DNA from: Streptomyces sp. NBC_01335
GTDB taxonomy: Bacteria > Actinomycetota > Actinomycetes > Streptomycetales > Streptomycetaceae
Direction of reading: 5' to 3'
Length of the DNA stretch: 64,000 nt
Assembly: GCF_035953295.1 (NCBI RefSeq)
Contig: NZ_CP108370.1
Coordinates: forward strand, 310,001 to 374,000
The notes under the pieces are model-generated. The model was not told the DNA's origin. It did not search any database and saw only the letters and a program-made list of their open reading frames with translations. Position numbers and translations under genes: made by a program. Numbering within the stretch: the stretch's first letter is position 1; each line of letters opens with the position of its first letter. Shown in pieces: positions 52,948-61,918 of the stretch.

Positions 52948-53005
52948 CCTGTCCACGGGCCCCCTGCGGGCCGTCCGTCGGTCGGAAGAACCCGGAGCCC
53001 CTTGT

Positions 53006-54892
53006 ATGGACATGGAATTCACCGCCTGGTCGTCGCTGCACAGTGTGATGAACGCCGAGCGCGACCGCCGGCCGTTCTCCGGGGCGACCCTGCGCCGCAT
53101 CGCCGGATTCGCCCGCCCGCACCGCCGCCGGCTGGTGCGGTTCCTGGCCGCCAGTGTGGCGGGAGCCCTGCTCGCGGTGGCCACACCGGTCCTCGCGGGC
53201 AAGGTGGTCGACGCGATCGTGCAGGGCGGCCAAAGCGACACCGTCGTCCGTCTCGCGCTGCTCATCGCGCTCATCGCGGTGGCCGACGCGGCCCTCGGAC
53301 TGCTCACCCGCCGGCTGTCGTCCAACCTGGGCGAGGGGCTCATCCTGGACCTGCGGACGGCCGTCTTCGACCACGTCCAGCGGATGCCGGTGGCCTTCTT
53401 CACCCGTACGCGTACGGGGGCGCTGGTGAGCCGGCTGAACAGCGACGTCATCGGGGCCCAGCGGGCGTTCAGCAACACCCTCTCGGGCGTGGTCGCCAAC
53501 GTCGTGACCCTGGTCCTGACGCTCGCCGTGATGCTCGGCATCTCCTGGCGGATCACGCTGCTCGCCCTGGTGCTGCTGCCGGTGTTCGTCGTACCGGCCC
53601 GTCGCCGGGGCGCCCGGATGGCGTCGCTGCAGCGGGAGGCCGCCGCGCACAACGCTGCGATGGCGACGCAGATGACCGAGCGCTTCTCGGCGCCGGGCGC
53701 CACCCTCGTCAAGCTGTTCGGGCGGCCCGCCGACGAGTCCGCCGAGTTCGCCGCCCGGGCCCTGCGGGTGCGGGACATCGGCGTCCGGACGGCCATGGCG
53801 CAGTCCGGCTTCATCACCGCCCTCACCCTGGTCTCCGCGCTGGCGCTCGCGCTGGTCTACGGCCTCGGGGGCCACTACGCCCAGCAGGGCACGCTCGAAC
53901 CCGGTGCCGTGGTCTCGCTGGCCCTCCTGCTGACCCGCCTGTACGCCCCGCTCACCTCCCTCGCCGGGGCGCGGGTGGAGGTGATGAGCGCCCTGGTCAG
54001 TTTCGAGCGCGTCTTCGAGATCCTGGACCTGAAACCTCTGATCGCCGAGAAGCCGGACGCGCGGCGGGTGCCGGACGGGCCGGTCTCGGTGGAGTTCGAC
54101 GGCGTCTCGTTCGGTTACCCGTCGGCCGACAAGGTCTCCCTCGCCTCGCTGGAGGCGGTCGCCACGCTCGACGACCGGGGCGGCGACCGGGTGCTGCACG
54201 ACGTGTCCTTCGCGGCGCGGCCGGGCCGGATGGTCGCCCTGGTCGGCTCGTCGGGGGCGGGCAAGTCGACGATCGCGCAGCTGCTCCCCCGGCTGTACGA
54301 CGCCGACGCGGGGGCGGTCCGGCTGAACGGCGTGGACGTCCGCGACCTGACCGCCGACTCGCTGCGCGAGACGATCGGCATGGTCACCCAGGACGGACAC
54401 CTGTTCCACGAGTCGGTCCGGGCCAATCTGCTGCTGGCCCGGCCGGAGGCCACCGAGGAGGAGATCTGGGACGCCCTGCGCCGCTCGCGGCTCGACGGGC
54501 TGGTGGCCTCGCTCCCGGACGGCCTGGACACGGTGGTCGGGGAGCGCGGCTACCGGCTCTCGGGCGGCGAGCGGCAGCGGCTGACCATCGCCCGGCTGCT
54601 GCTGGCCCGTCAGCGCGTGGTGATCCTCGACGAGGCGACCGCGCACCTCGACTCCACCTCGGAGGCGTCGGTCCAGGAGGCGCTGGCCGAAGCCCTGGAG
54701 GGCCGGACGGCGCTGGTGATCGCCCACCGGCTCTCGACGGTGCGCGCGGCCGACCAGATCCTGGTCGTCGAGGCCGGGCGGATCGTCGAACGTGGCACCC
54801 ACGAGGAGCTTCTCGCCGCCGCAGGACGGTACGCGGAGCTGTACCGCACCCAGTTCGAGCGCCCGGACACCGCGCCGCACGCGGTGGGGTGA
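53006..54892 (+). CDS. ABC exporter, fused permease-ATPase (half-transporter)
   Basis: 628 residues from the ATG at 53006 (GGAG upstream). Type I exporter membrane domain of six helices (about 45-330), then an ATPase domain (about 345-625) with Walker A GSSGAGKST, Q-loop VTQDG, signature LSGGERQRLTIARLLL, Walker B VVILDEATAHLD and H-loop IAHRLST. It functions as a homodimer or with a partner half-transporter, probably exporting a lipophilic drug or redox-active metabolite. The SoxR-type promoter upstream suggests induction by redox-cycling compounds; S. coelicolor SoxR also controls an ABC transporter. Confidence 0.93.
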   Translation: MDMEFTAWSSLHSVMNAERDRRPFSGATLRRIAGFARPHRRRLVRFLAASVAGALLAVATPVLAGKVVDAIVQGGQSDTVVRLALLIALIAVADAALGLLTRRLSSNLGEGLILDLRTAVFDHVQRMPVAFFTRTRTGALVSRLNSDVIGAQRAFSNTLSGVVANVVTLVLTLAVMLGISWRITLLALVLLPVFVVPARRRGARMASLQREAAAHNAAMATQMTERFSAPGATLVKLFGRPADESAEFAARALRVRDIGVRTAMAQSGFITALTLVSALALALVYGLGGHYAQQGTLEPGAVVSLALLLTRLYAPLTSLAGARVEVMSALVSFERVFEILDLKPLIAEKPDARRVPDGPVSVEFDGVSFGYPSADKVSLASLEAVATLDDRGGDRVLHDVSFAARPGRMVALVGSSGAGKSTIAQLLPRLYDADAGAVRLNGVDVRDLTADSLRETIGMVTQDGHLFHESVRANLLLARPEATEEEIWDALRRSRLDGLVASLPDGLDTVVGERGYRLSGGERQRLTIARLLLARQRVVILDEATAHLDSTSEASVQEALAEALEGRTALVIAHRLSTVRAADQILVVEAGRIVERGTHEELLAAAGRYAELYRTQFERPDTAPHAVG

Positions 54893-55047
54893 CCGGCGTA
54901 CGGCGGCGACAGGGTGTCGGACCGCTGCCCCCCGGTGGTACCCCCACCTGAGCGCCGGTCACGGCCCGTTCGCCGCCTCGGACGACGGGGCGGCCGCTCG
55001 TCCCCGGTCCGGGGCGAGCGGTCCCCCTCCCAGGGGCCGGCCCCGCG

Positions 55048-55344
55048 TCAGCCGCGTCCGGCCCGCACCCCGCGTACGCCCCTTGCGGCGCCGCTCACCG
55101 AGCGGCCCTCCCCGCTCCGGCGCAGCACCGCACGGCCGCAGCCGCGCCACTGTGAGGGCGGGACCGGGCTGCCGGGTCCGGTGCGGGTGATCAGGGCGTT
55201 CACCGAGCTCATCGGATCGCCTGCGGCCACCTTCGCCAGCAGCACGCCGGCGACGAGCGGGAGGAGAGCCCCGGCCAGAGCGGAGCCGGCCACGGTGACG
55301 TGGCGGATGCGGGCACGGGGGCGGGGGCGCGACGGGGTGGGCAT
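55048..55344 (-). CDS. Small predicted membrane protein
   Basis: 98 residues from the ATG at 55344 (GGGA upstream). A basic N-terminus (RPRPRARIRH) precedes one hydrophobic helix (VAGSALAGALLPLVAGVLLA); the tail is Arg/Gly-rich. Codons have strongly G/C-biased third positions in this frame, supporting a gene. No family recognised. It lies downstream of the 55388 gene on the same strand, 43 bp away. The remaining stretch 54893-55047 shows no gene. Confidence 0.5.
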   Translation of the reverse strand: MPTPSRPRPRARIRHVTVAGSALAGALLPLVAGVLLAKVAAGDPMSSVNALITRTGPGSPVPPSQWRGCGRAVLRRSGEGRSVSGAARGVRGVRAGRG

Positions 55345-55387
55345 GGTCCCATCCGACCAGCGGCGCCCGGCCCTCGGATGCGCCGGG

Positions 55388-55966
55388 CTACTCAGTCCGG
55401 GGCATCCGCGTACTCAGCGAGGACACCGGGTGAGACCGTGCCGGGGGCGGCGGCCGGACGCCCCCGGACACCGGGAGGAGAGGTCGGACCACCCCGCTGC
55501 CGTGATCGGCGCGCAGCAGCCGCAGGAACCGCAGCTGGGCGAAGTACGCGCCCGCGGGGCGGAAGAAGGTGCTCAGCAGGTAGAAGGCGGCCACCCAGTA
55601 GCCCGCCCTGCCGCCGAGGACGAGGGTGGCCGCGAGGACCAGCAGGGCGGTGACGGCGTGGCCGGCCACCGCCGCCCCCAGCGTCATCCGTGCGATCCGT
55701 GCCGCCTCGTCGTCCCGGGCCTGGCTGATCACCAGGCCCTCGTCCCGGCTGACGGCGATCTCGGCGAGGACGGAGCGGGCTCGGAAGTAGAGGTTCCAGG
55801 GGAGAGTCAGGAGGAGTCGCAGCCAGAGCAGGCAGGCGATCACGGCCCCCACCCCCAGGACGATGGTGAGCGGCACCTCGATGGCGTACGGCAGCGCCAC
55901 CGAACCCGCCAGAACGGCGACGGCGACGGCCGCGCGCACGACCTTCCCGCCCACGGACTTCACCAT
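55388..55966 (-). CDS. Uncharacterised membrane protein
   Basis: 192 residues from the ATG at 55966 (GGGGGG upstream). Two N-terminal helices (about 10-55), a cytoplasmic segment, then two or three further helices (about 93-130) and a Pro-rich tail. The segment LPWNLYFRARSVLAEIAVSRDEGLVI is distinctive but not assigned to a function. It may form a unit with the small protein gene that follows. Confidence 0.75.
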   Translation of the reverse strand: MVKSVGGKVVRAAVAVAVLAGSVALPYAIEVPLTIVLGVGAVIACLLWLRLLLTLPWNLYFRARSVLAEIAVSRDEGLVISQARDDEAARIARMTLGAAVAGHAVTALLVLAATLVLGGRAGYWVAAFYLLSTFFRPAGAYFAQLRFLRLLRADHGSGVVRPLLPVSGGVRPPPPARSHPVSSLSTRMPRTE

Positions 55967-56045
55967 GGTGCCCCCCGGTGTGCGTCCACGTCGACGTGAT
56001 GACCCGTCATGGTCCTGCGGGACACTTCCGTCCGCATGAGTACGG

Positions 56046-57065
56046 CTACTCAGCGCCCGCGGCCCCGAGGTCGACGTACGCGACGACGGGCAGGTGGTCG
56101 CTGCCGGTCGCGGGGAGGGTGCGTATGCCGGTGACGCGGACGGACCGCGCGAGGACCTGGTCGATACGGGCCACCGGGAAGGACGCGGGCCAGCTGAACG
56201 CGACTCCGGAGCCGGGGGCGTCCAGGTGTGCGCGGAGCGGGCCCAGTCCCCGGTCGTCCACGGTGCTGTTGAGGTCGCCGAGCAGGAGGAGCCGCTCCAG
56301 CGGCTCGTCCCGGATCACGGCGGCGAGAAGGGCGGCGCTCTCGTCCCGGGGGCCGGAGCGCAGGCCGGTCGCGCCGAGGCGGATGGACGGCAGGTGAGCG
56401 ACGTACACGGCGAGGTCGCCGTCCGGGGTGTGCGCGGTGGCCCTCAGGCCCCGGTTCCAGCCCTCTGCGATGCCGTGCGGCCTGATGTCCACGGGGCGCA
56501 CGTCCGTCAGGGGGTAGGCCGACCAGAGCCCCACGGTGCCGCTCGCTCCGTGGTACGGGAAACGCGGCGCGAGGGCCCGCGCGTACACCGGCAGGGCCTG
56601 CCCGGTGAGTTCCTCCAGCGCGACGATCCGCGCCCCGCTCCGGTTCAGCGCCGCCGCCGTCCCCGCCGGGTCGGCGTTCTCGTCGCTGACGTTGTGCTGG
56701 ACCACGACCAGGCCGCCGGAGTCCTCCGTCCCCGTGAGGAAGAGGCCGCCGAACCGGATGCCCCAGACGAGGACGGGCAGCAGCGCGGCCATCACGGCCA
56801 CCGGTGCTCTTCGCAGCAGCCCGGCACAGAGGAGTACCGGCACCGCGAGGCCGAGCCAGGGCAGCAGGGTCTCCAGCAGACTGCCCAGCCGGCCGGGGGT
56901 GTTGGGGACCAGCCGGGGCACGGCGAGCAGCGCGGCGGCCACCGCGGCGAGCACCGCCCCCGTCTTCCCGCGTCCGGGGCGGCACCACCTCCGGCGGGCC
57001 GGTGCGGACGGGTGGGCCGCCGGAACGCCCGGGGGCGCGGGCGCGGGGGTCTCTGCCGGTTGCAT
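56046..57065 (-). CDS. Membrane-anchored endonuclease/exonuclease/phosphatase (EEP) family protein
   Basis: 339 residues from the ATG at 57065 (AGGAG upstream). Three helices (about 38-115) anchor an extracytoplasmic EEP domain: VVVQHNVSDENAD, IVALEELTGQAL (metal Glu), LLLGDLNSTVDD and ATGSDHLPVVAYVDL (catalytic Asp-His). Streptomyces proteins of this form are thought to be external nucleases or phosphodiesterases/phosphatases for phosphate scavenging. It is divergent from the exopolysaccharide cluster, separated by 823 bp. Confidence 0.88.
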   Translation of the reverse strand: MQPAETPAPAPPGVPAAHPSAPARRRWCRPGRGKTGAVLAAVAAALLAVPRLVPNTPGRLGSLLETLLPWLGLAVPVLLCAGLLRRAPVAVMAALLPVLVWGIRFGGLFLTGTEDSGGLVVVQHNVSDENADPAGTAAALNRSGARIVALEELTGQALPVYARALAPRFPYHGASGTVGLWSAYPLTDVRPVDIRPHGIAEGWNRGLRATAHTPDGDLAVYVAHLPSIRLGATGLRSGPRDESAALLAAVIRDEPLERLLLLGDLNSTVDDRGLGPLRAHLDAPGSGVAFSWPASFPVARIDQVLARSVRVTGIRTLPATGSDHLPVVAYVDLGAAGAE

Positions 57066-57702
57066 CGTTCTCCTGGGTCGTATCTGACCATGCGCGTCGG
57101 ATCGCCCGCCCGGCGGGAAGGGGCAGACACGGCCAGGTCCGTACGGGATCGCCGGAGCCCTGAACGTCGCGCGGGTGGCCCGGTCCGGCGTACGACTCCG
57201 TCCTCCGGTTCCGGGTCGTACCGGAGGACGACGCGGCCGGACCCCCTCCGGTTCCGCCGGGGGGCCGGCACTCCGTGGTGAACGGTGGAATCGGGACGGC
57301 CCTTTCACCGAATCGACGACCGGTCCGTTCGGCCGGAAGGACTGGATTCACGGAACGCCGGGAAGTCACCGGGCGGCCACCGCCACGAATGCGAACGGCG
57401 TCCCGCACACGGACCGTTCCCCGCGCCCCCTCCGGCGGAAAAATCCCTGCGCGGAAGGCCCTGCACGGAAAGGCCGGGTGAACAAGCGGAACACCCATCG
57501 GGCGAAAGGGTGAGGAAGCATCTCCCCGCACCTCCGGCCGGAACGTTTCCGCGCTTACGGGACCCGGCGCTCGGAGCATGCGTACAGGTCAGCGACGTGT
57601 GGCATTCGGGTCCGGCGCGGCTGGTCGCACGAGCGAGTCATCCACACATTCCGGCTGACAGTCTGTCAAAGTGCAGTTCGGTTTAACTCATTTTCCACTC
57701 TC

Positions 57703-57718
57703 GCGCAAAAGCGCGACA
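57703..57718 (+). other. Small hairpin in the leader of the exopolysaccharide cluster
   Basis: TCGCGC-AAAA-GCGCGA, a perfect 6-bp stem with an A4 loop in a locally AT-rich stretch, about 170 bp upstream of the first glycosyltransferase gene. The whole region 57066-57888 has no gene that I can support. Confidence 0.35.
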
Positions 57719-57795
57719 CGAACAAACCTGCCCGGAAGGGTGAGCGCTCAGCACCGCTCCCCGGAAACCACACAGAACGCATGCGCACACCTTCT

Positions 57796-57830
57796 CGATC
57801 GGTCATACGACTTTTTCGACCGGTCATGCG
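57796..57830 (+). promoter_or_regulatory. Direct repeat of 14 bp with 21-bp period before the exopolysaccharide genes
   Basis: CGATCGGTCATACG (57796-57809) and CGACCGGTCATGCG (57817-57830) differ at two positions and are exactly two helical turns apart, separated by ACTTTTT. They lie 58 bp upstream of the glycosyltransferase start. This is the layout of tandem sites for a dimeric or response-regulator-type activator. Confidence 0.5.
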
Positions 57831-57888
57831 GGGGTGAGTACGAAGACCGCCGAAGGCGCCGCGAGAACGTCACCCCGGAGCAATTCTG

Positions 57889-59019
57889 TTGAAGATCCTT
57901 CATCTCGTTCAGCCTGTGGAGGGCGGCGTCGCCCGGGTCGTCGTCGATCTCGTGCGGGCGCAGGTCCGCGCCGGACTCCGGCCCGTCGTCGGGTGTCCGC
58001 CGAACGGCCCGCTGGCCGCGCTGGCGTCCGCCGCGGGGGCGGAGGTCCACGGCTGGTGGGCCGTACGCGACCCCGGCCTCGGGCTGGCCCGCGAGATCGC
58101 CGGAGCCCGCTCCCTGGTCCGGGAGCACCGCCCGCACGTGGTGCACGCGCACAGCGCGAAGGCCGGTCTCGCGGGCCGTATGGCGGTACGCGGCCGGATT
58201 CCGACCGTGTTCCAGCCGCACGCCTGGTCGTTCGAGGCGGTACACGGAGGAACCGCCGCTTCCGCGGTGAAGTGGGAGCGTTTCGGCGCCCGTTGGGCGG
58301 ACCGGGTGCTCTGTGTCAGCGACTGCGAGCGCCGGGCGGGCGAGCGGGCGGGCATCGCGGCCCGCTGGTCGGTGATCCACAACGGCATCGATCTCGGCCA
58401 CTTCCGGCCGGCCGGGCTCCGGGAGCGGGCCGCCGCCCGGACCGCCCTCGGCCTCCCCGACGGGCCGCCCCTGCTGGTCTGCGTCGGCCGCCTGAGCCGG
58501 CAGAAGGGCCAGGACGTCCTGCTGGAGGCGTGGCGCGCGATGCGTCCGGGGACCGGCCGGCTCGCCCTGGTGGGCAGCGGGCCCGAGGAGGCCCGGCTGC
58601 GCGAAACGGCCCCGGCCGACGTGCTGTTCGCCGGGTCGGCCGACGACGTCCGCCCCTGGATCCACGCGGCCGACGCCGTCGTCCTGCCCTCGCGGTGGGA
58701 GGGCATGGCCCTCGCGCCGCTGGAGGCGATGGCGTGCGGCCGGCCGGTGCTGATGACCGACGTGGCCGGCGCCCGGGAGAGCCTGCCGCCCGGACAGGAC
58801 GCCCACTGCCTCGTCCCGCCGGACGACCCGGCGGCCCTGGCCGCCGCGCTCACCGCCCTGCTGTCCGACCCCGCGCTCCGTACGGAACTCGGCCGCGCCG
58901 CCCAGCTCCACGCCCGTGCGGTCTTCGACGTCCGCAGGACCGCCGCGGAGGTCACCCGCCTCTACCAGGAACTTGTCCACCCGTCCGGCACCACGACGAG
59001 AGAGCGCACCGAGCGATGA
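57889..59019 (+). CDS. Glycosyltransferase family 4, first gene of the EPS cluster
   Basis: 376 residues from a TTG start at 57889, chosen because GGAG lies eight bases upstream and MKILHLVQPVEGGVARVV is the usual GT4 beginning. The C-terminal nucleotide-sugar domain has LLVCVGRLSRQKGQDVLLEA and SRWEGMALAPLEAMACGRPV (E-x7-E). It adds a sugar to a growing lipid-linked oligosaccharide in the cytoplasm. The stop overlaps the next start (ATGA), so the cluster is translationally coupled. Confidence 0.92.
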   Translation: MKILHLVQPVEGGVARVVVDLVRAQVRAGLRPVVGCPPNGPLAALASAAGAEVHGWWAVRDPGLGLAREIAGARSLVREHRPHVVHAHSAKAGLAGRMAVRGRIPTVFQPHAWSFEAVHGGTAASAVKWERFGARWADRVLCVSDCERRAGERAGIAARWSVIHNGIDLGHFRPAGLRERAAARTALGLPDGPPLLVCVGRLSRQKGQDVLLEAWRAMRPGTGRLALVGSGPEEARLRETAPADVLFAGSADDVRPWIHAADAVVLPSRWEGMALAPLEAMACGRPVLMTDVAGARESLPPGQDAHCLVPPDDPAALAAALTALLSDPALRTELGRAAQLHARAVFDVRRTAAEVTRLYQELVHPSGTTTRERTER

Positions 59020-60506
59020 CGACGGAGAGTGCATCACTCCCGGGCACTGCCCGGGCGACCACGCTGTCCCCAGCTTCTTCCACCGTCCATCGACCACGCG
59101 GCGGCCCGGTCCGGCGCTACTCCGAGCCGGTCGTCCGGCAGGTCGGCCGGCACCGGCTGACGGTGCTGCTCATGGGTGCCGACGCTCTCGTCGCGACCCT
59201 CGCCCCGGCGGTGGGGCCCGCTCCCCGCTGGCCGGTCGCCGTCTTCGCGGTCCAGGCGGCCGCGCAGGTACTGCTCCACTCCTCCCGCGGCCTGTACCGG
59301 CCCCGGCTGTCCCGCTCGGCGGCGGCCGAGTTCCCGGCGGTCCTCGGGCTGACGCTGCTCCAGTGGTTCGTGACCGCCGAGACCCTCACCACGCACGACA
59401 CCCGCTACGCGATCGGCTGGACCACCCTGCTCTGCGCGGTGGGGGTGCAGACGCTCTTCTGCTGTGTCGCGCGCGGTGTGCTGTACCGGGCCGGTGCGCG
59501 TGCCGCGGCCCGGCACCCCCGGCCGACCCTCGTCGTGGGATCCGGACCGCTCGCCCGCAGTGCCGCGACCGCCCTCCGCGACCGCACCGAGTACGGCCTG
59601 CGGGCCGTGGGCCGGGTGGCGCTGCGCGCGGCGGACGCGGGCCCGGCGGCGGACGACGGAGCGGCGGGCAGGACCCCGGTGCTGCGCACCCGGGAAGAGG
59701 TGGGCCGGACCGTCGTGCGCAAGCGGGTGGGGCACGTGCTCTTCACCGAGCACCCGGCGGCGACCCCCGAGGGCACCGAGCTCTTCTCCCTCCTCACCGG
59801 ACACGGCTGCCGCATGTGGCTGATCGAGCCTCCGGCGACCGGTGCGATGCCGGAGCACCGGCCCGCGCGTCCCGACCATCTGTGGGGGTACTCCGCGCAC
59901 CGCCTGCTCGCCGCGCACCGGCGCCCCTTCTCCCATGCGGCCAAGCGCGCGATGGACCTCGTCCTCGCCTCCGTCGCCCTGCTGGCCGCCTCCCCCGCGC
60001 TGTTGGCCTGCGCGTGCGCGGTACGGCTCTGCGACGGGCCGGGGGTGCTCTTCCGGCAGGAGCGACTCGGCCTGCACGGAAGGCCGTTCACCCTCCTGAA
60101 GTTCCGTACGCTCCGGCCCGCCGACGCCCACGAGTCGGCCACCCGGTGGAACGTCGCGGGCGACCGGCGGATGAGCGCGGTCGGCAAGGCGCTCCGCCGT
60201 ACCTCCCTGGACGAACTGCCGCAGTTGTGGAACGTGCTGCGCGGGGACATGAGCCTGGTCGGACCGCGCCCCGAACGCCCTTTCTTCGCAGCCCAGTTCA
60301 GCACCATCCACCCCGGTTACCAGGCGCGCCACCGGATGCCCGTGGGCATCACCGGGCTCGCCCAGGTGAACGGTCTGCGCGGCGACACCTCGATCGAGGA
60401 CCGCGCCCGCTTCGACAACCGGTACATCGAGACCTGGTCACTCTGGCAGGACGTGTGCGTGCTCGCCCGCACCGTCCTCTCCCTCTTCCGGTGCGGAGGC
60501 AGCTGA
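59016..60506 (+). CDS. Polyprenyl-phosphate sugar-1-phosphate transferase (EPS initiating enzyme)
   Basis: 496 residues from the ATG at 59016. About four N-terminal helices and a degenerate Rossmann-like domain precede a WbaP-type C-terminal domain: KRAMDLVLASVALLAASPAL, FRQERLGLHGRPFTLLKFRT, RRTSLDELPQLWNVLRGDMS, LVGPRPE and GITGLAQVNG. It transfers a sugar phosphate from a nucleotide sugar to undecaprenyl phosphate to begin a repeat unit. It is the committing step of the cluster. Confidence 0.94.
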   Translation: MTTESASLPGTARATTLSPASSTVHRPRGGPVRRYSEPVVRQVGRHRLTVLLMGADALVATLAPAVGPAPRWPVAVFAVQAAAQVLLHSSRGLYRPRLSRSAAAEFPAVLGLTLLQWFVTAETLTTHDTRYAIGWTTLLCAVGVQTLFCCVARGVLYRAGARAAARHPRPTLVVGSGPLARSAATALRDRTEYGLRAVGRVALRAADAGPAADDGAAGRTPVLRTREEVGRTVVRKRVGHVLFTEHPAATPEGTELFSLLTGHGCRMWLIEPPATGAMPEHRPARPDHLWGYSAHRLLAAHRRPFSHAAKRAMDLVLASVALLAASPALLACACAVRLCDGPGVLFRQERLGLHGRPFTLLKFRTLRPADAHESATRWNVAGDRRMSAVGKALRRTSLDELPQLWNVLRGDMSLVGPRPERPFFAAQFSTIHPGYQARHRMPVGITGLAQVNGLRGDTSIEDRARFDNRYIETWSLWQDVCVLARTVLSLFRCGGS

Positions 60507-60508
60507 GC

Positions 60509-61918
60509 ATGACACCCCCCACGACCGAAGCCCCGGTCGCGCCCGCCCCCGTCGCGTCGCGCGTACCCGCCGCGCCACCGGCCCCACCGGCCCCTCCGGT
60601 GAAGGCGGCACCACCCGCCGGGGCGCTGGACCTCTGGACCCTGCTGCCGCTGGTGGCGACCGTCCTGCTGCTCGCCCTCCCCGTCCCGGGCGCCGGAACT
60701 CCCGACTCCCAAGGGGCGCTTCCGGCCGACCTCGCGTCGGGCGTGGCGGTGCTGTGCTGCCTGGGGCGGCTGCTGGCCCGGCGGGTGCGCCCGCTGCCGA
60801 CGGGCGCGGTGCTGATCGCCGGTCTCACGGTCACCGGGCTCGCCGTGGCGACCGTCACCGCCTCGGACCCGGTGGCGGCGCTCCCCGGCCTCGTCCGCTA
60901 CCTCCAGGTATTCGTCCTGGTGCCGCTCGCCGTGTGCCTGACCATCCGGGACGCGCGCGGCTTCCGGCTCCTGACCGCGGCGCTCGTCCTGCTCGCCCTG
61001 GTCCAGGGGTTCGTCGGCGTCCGCCAGTTCGCCACCGGCACCGGAGCCTCCTACATGGGCGAGGAGGTCCGCGCGGTGGGGACCTTCGGCCCCGGCGACA
61101 TCATGGGCATGGCGACGGTCGTCGCGTACGGACTGCTCGCCGCCGTCCCGTACGCGCTCTGCCCGCCCGCCTCCGTCCGCCGCTGGCTGCGCCCCTGCGC
61201 GCTCCTCGTCACCGCCGGACTGGTCGTGGCCCTCGCCGTCTCCTTCAGCCGGGGCTCGTGGATCGCGACGGCGCTGGCCGCGCTCACGGTCGTGGTGCTG
61301 ACCGGGCGGCGCACGGCGACCCGGTCGCTGCTGGTCCTGGGCGCGCTGTCGGTGGTCCTGGTCGGCGGGTTCGGCATCGGCTCCGACATGGTCCGGGAGC
61401 GGCTCTCCAGCGTCACCGACGTGGCGCGGGCCCCCGACCGCTCCGTCAACGACCGGTACACCCTGTGGGAGGCCGCCGGGAGCATGTGGCGGGAGCGGCC
61501 GGCGACCGGCGTCGGCCTCAAGGGCTTCCCGGAGTTCCGCGACGGCCACGCCTCGATCGGCCTGTCCTCCGGCAGCGACACGGAGGGGGCCGGTCAGGGC
61601 TTCCGCAGGCAGACCCTGTTGTCCCCGCACAACATGTATCTGCTGGTCCTCGGGGAGCAGGGGCTGATCGGTTTCGTCACCGTCGTGGGCGGCTGGCTGG
61701 CGGTGCTCGTGGCGTCGGTGCGCGCCCTCTTCCTCGCCCGTCGGCGGCGGGCCGGCGCGATCGACTGCGGGCTGGTGGCCGTGGGGCTGGTGGTGTGGCA
61801 GACCGTCGACTTCCTGTACGCGGACATCGGCGGGCCCACGACCGTGCTCACGGGCGTCGTGCTGGGGCTGGGAGCGTGGTGGGCGCTGACCGTCCCGGAC
61901 GAGGTGGCCGACGCGTGA
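60509..61918 (+). CDS. O-antigen ligase/polymerase-like membrane protein
   Basis: 469 residues from the ATG at 60509 (GGAGG nine bases upstream). A Pro/Ala-rich N-terminus of about 40 residues, then about eleven helices and a large external loop with PATGVGLKGFPEFRDG and LLSPHNMYLLVLGEQGLIGF, the Wzy_C/O-antigen-ligase signature (PHNxYL). It polymerises lipid-linked repeats or ligates the polymer to an acceptor on the outer face of the membrane. Confidence 0.9.
   Translation: MTPPTTEAPVAPAPVASRVPAAPPAPPAPPVKAAPPAGALDLWTLLPLVATVLLLALPVPGAGTPDSQGALPADLASGVAVLCCLGRLLARRVRPLPTGAVLIAGLTVTGLAVATVTASDPVAALPGLVRYLQVFVLVPLAVCLTIRDARGFRLLTAALVLLALVQGFVGVRQFATGTGASYMGEEVRAVGTFGPGDIMGMATVVAYGLLAAVPYALCPPASVRRWLRPCALLVTAGLVVALAVSFSRGSWIATALAALTVVVLTGRRTATRSLLVLGALSVVLVGGFGIGSDMVRERLSSVTDVARAPDRSVNDRYTLWEAAGSMWRERPATGVGLKGFPEFRDGHASIGLSSGSDTEGAGQGFRRQTLLSPHNMYLLVLGEQGLIGFVTVVGGWLAVLVASVRALFLARRRRAGAIDCGLVAVGLVVWQTVDFLYADIGGPTTVLTGVVLGLGAWWALTVPDEVADA

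Noticed and set aside
54891..54961. Long-range inverted repeat TGACCGGCG...CGCCGGTCA as terminator of the ABC exporter
   Set aside because: The arms are only 9 bp and more than 50 bp apart; not convincing as a terminator.
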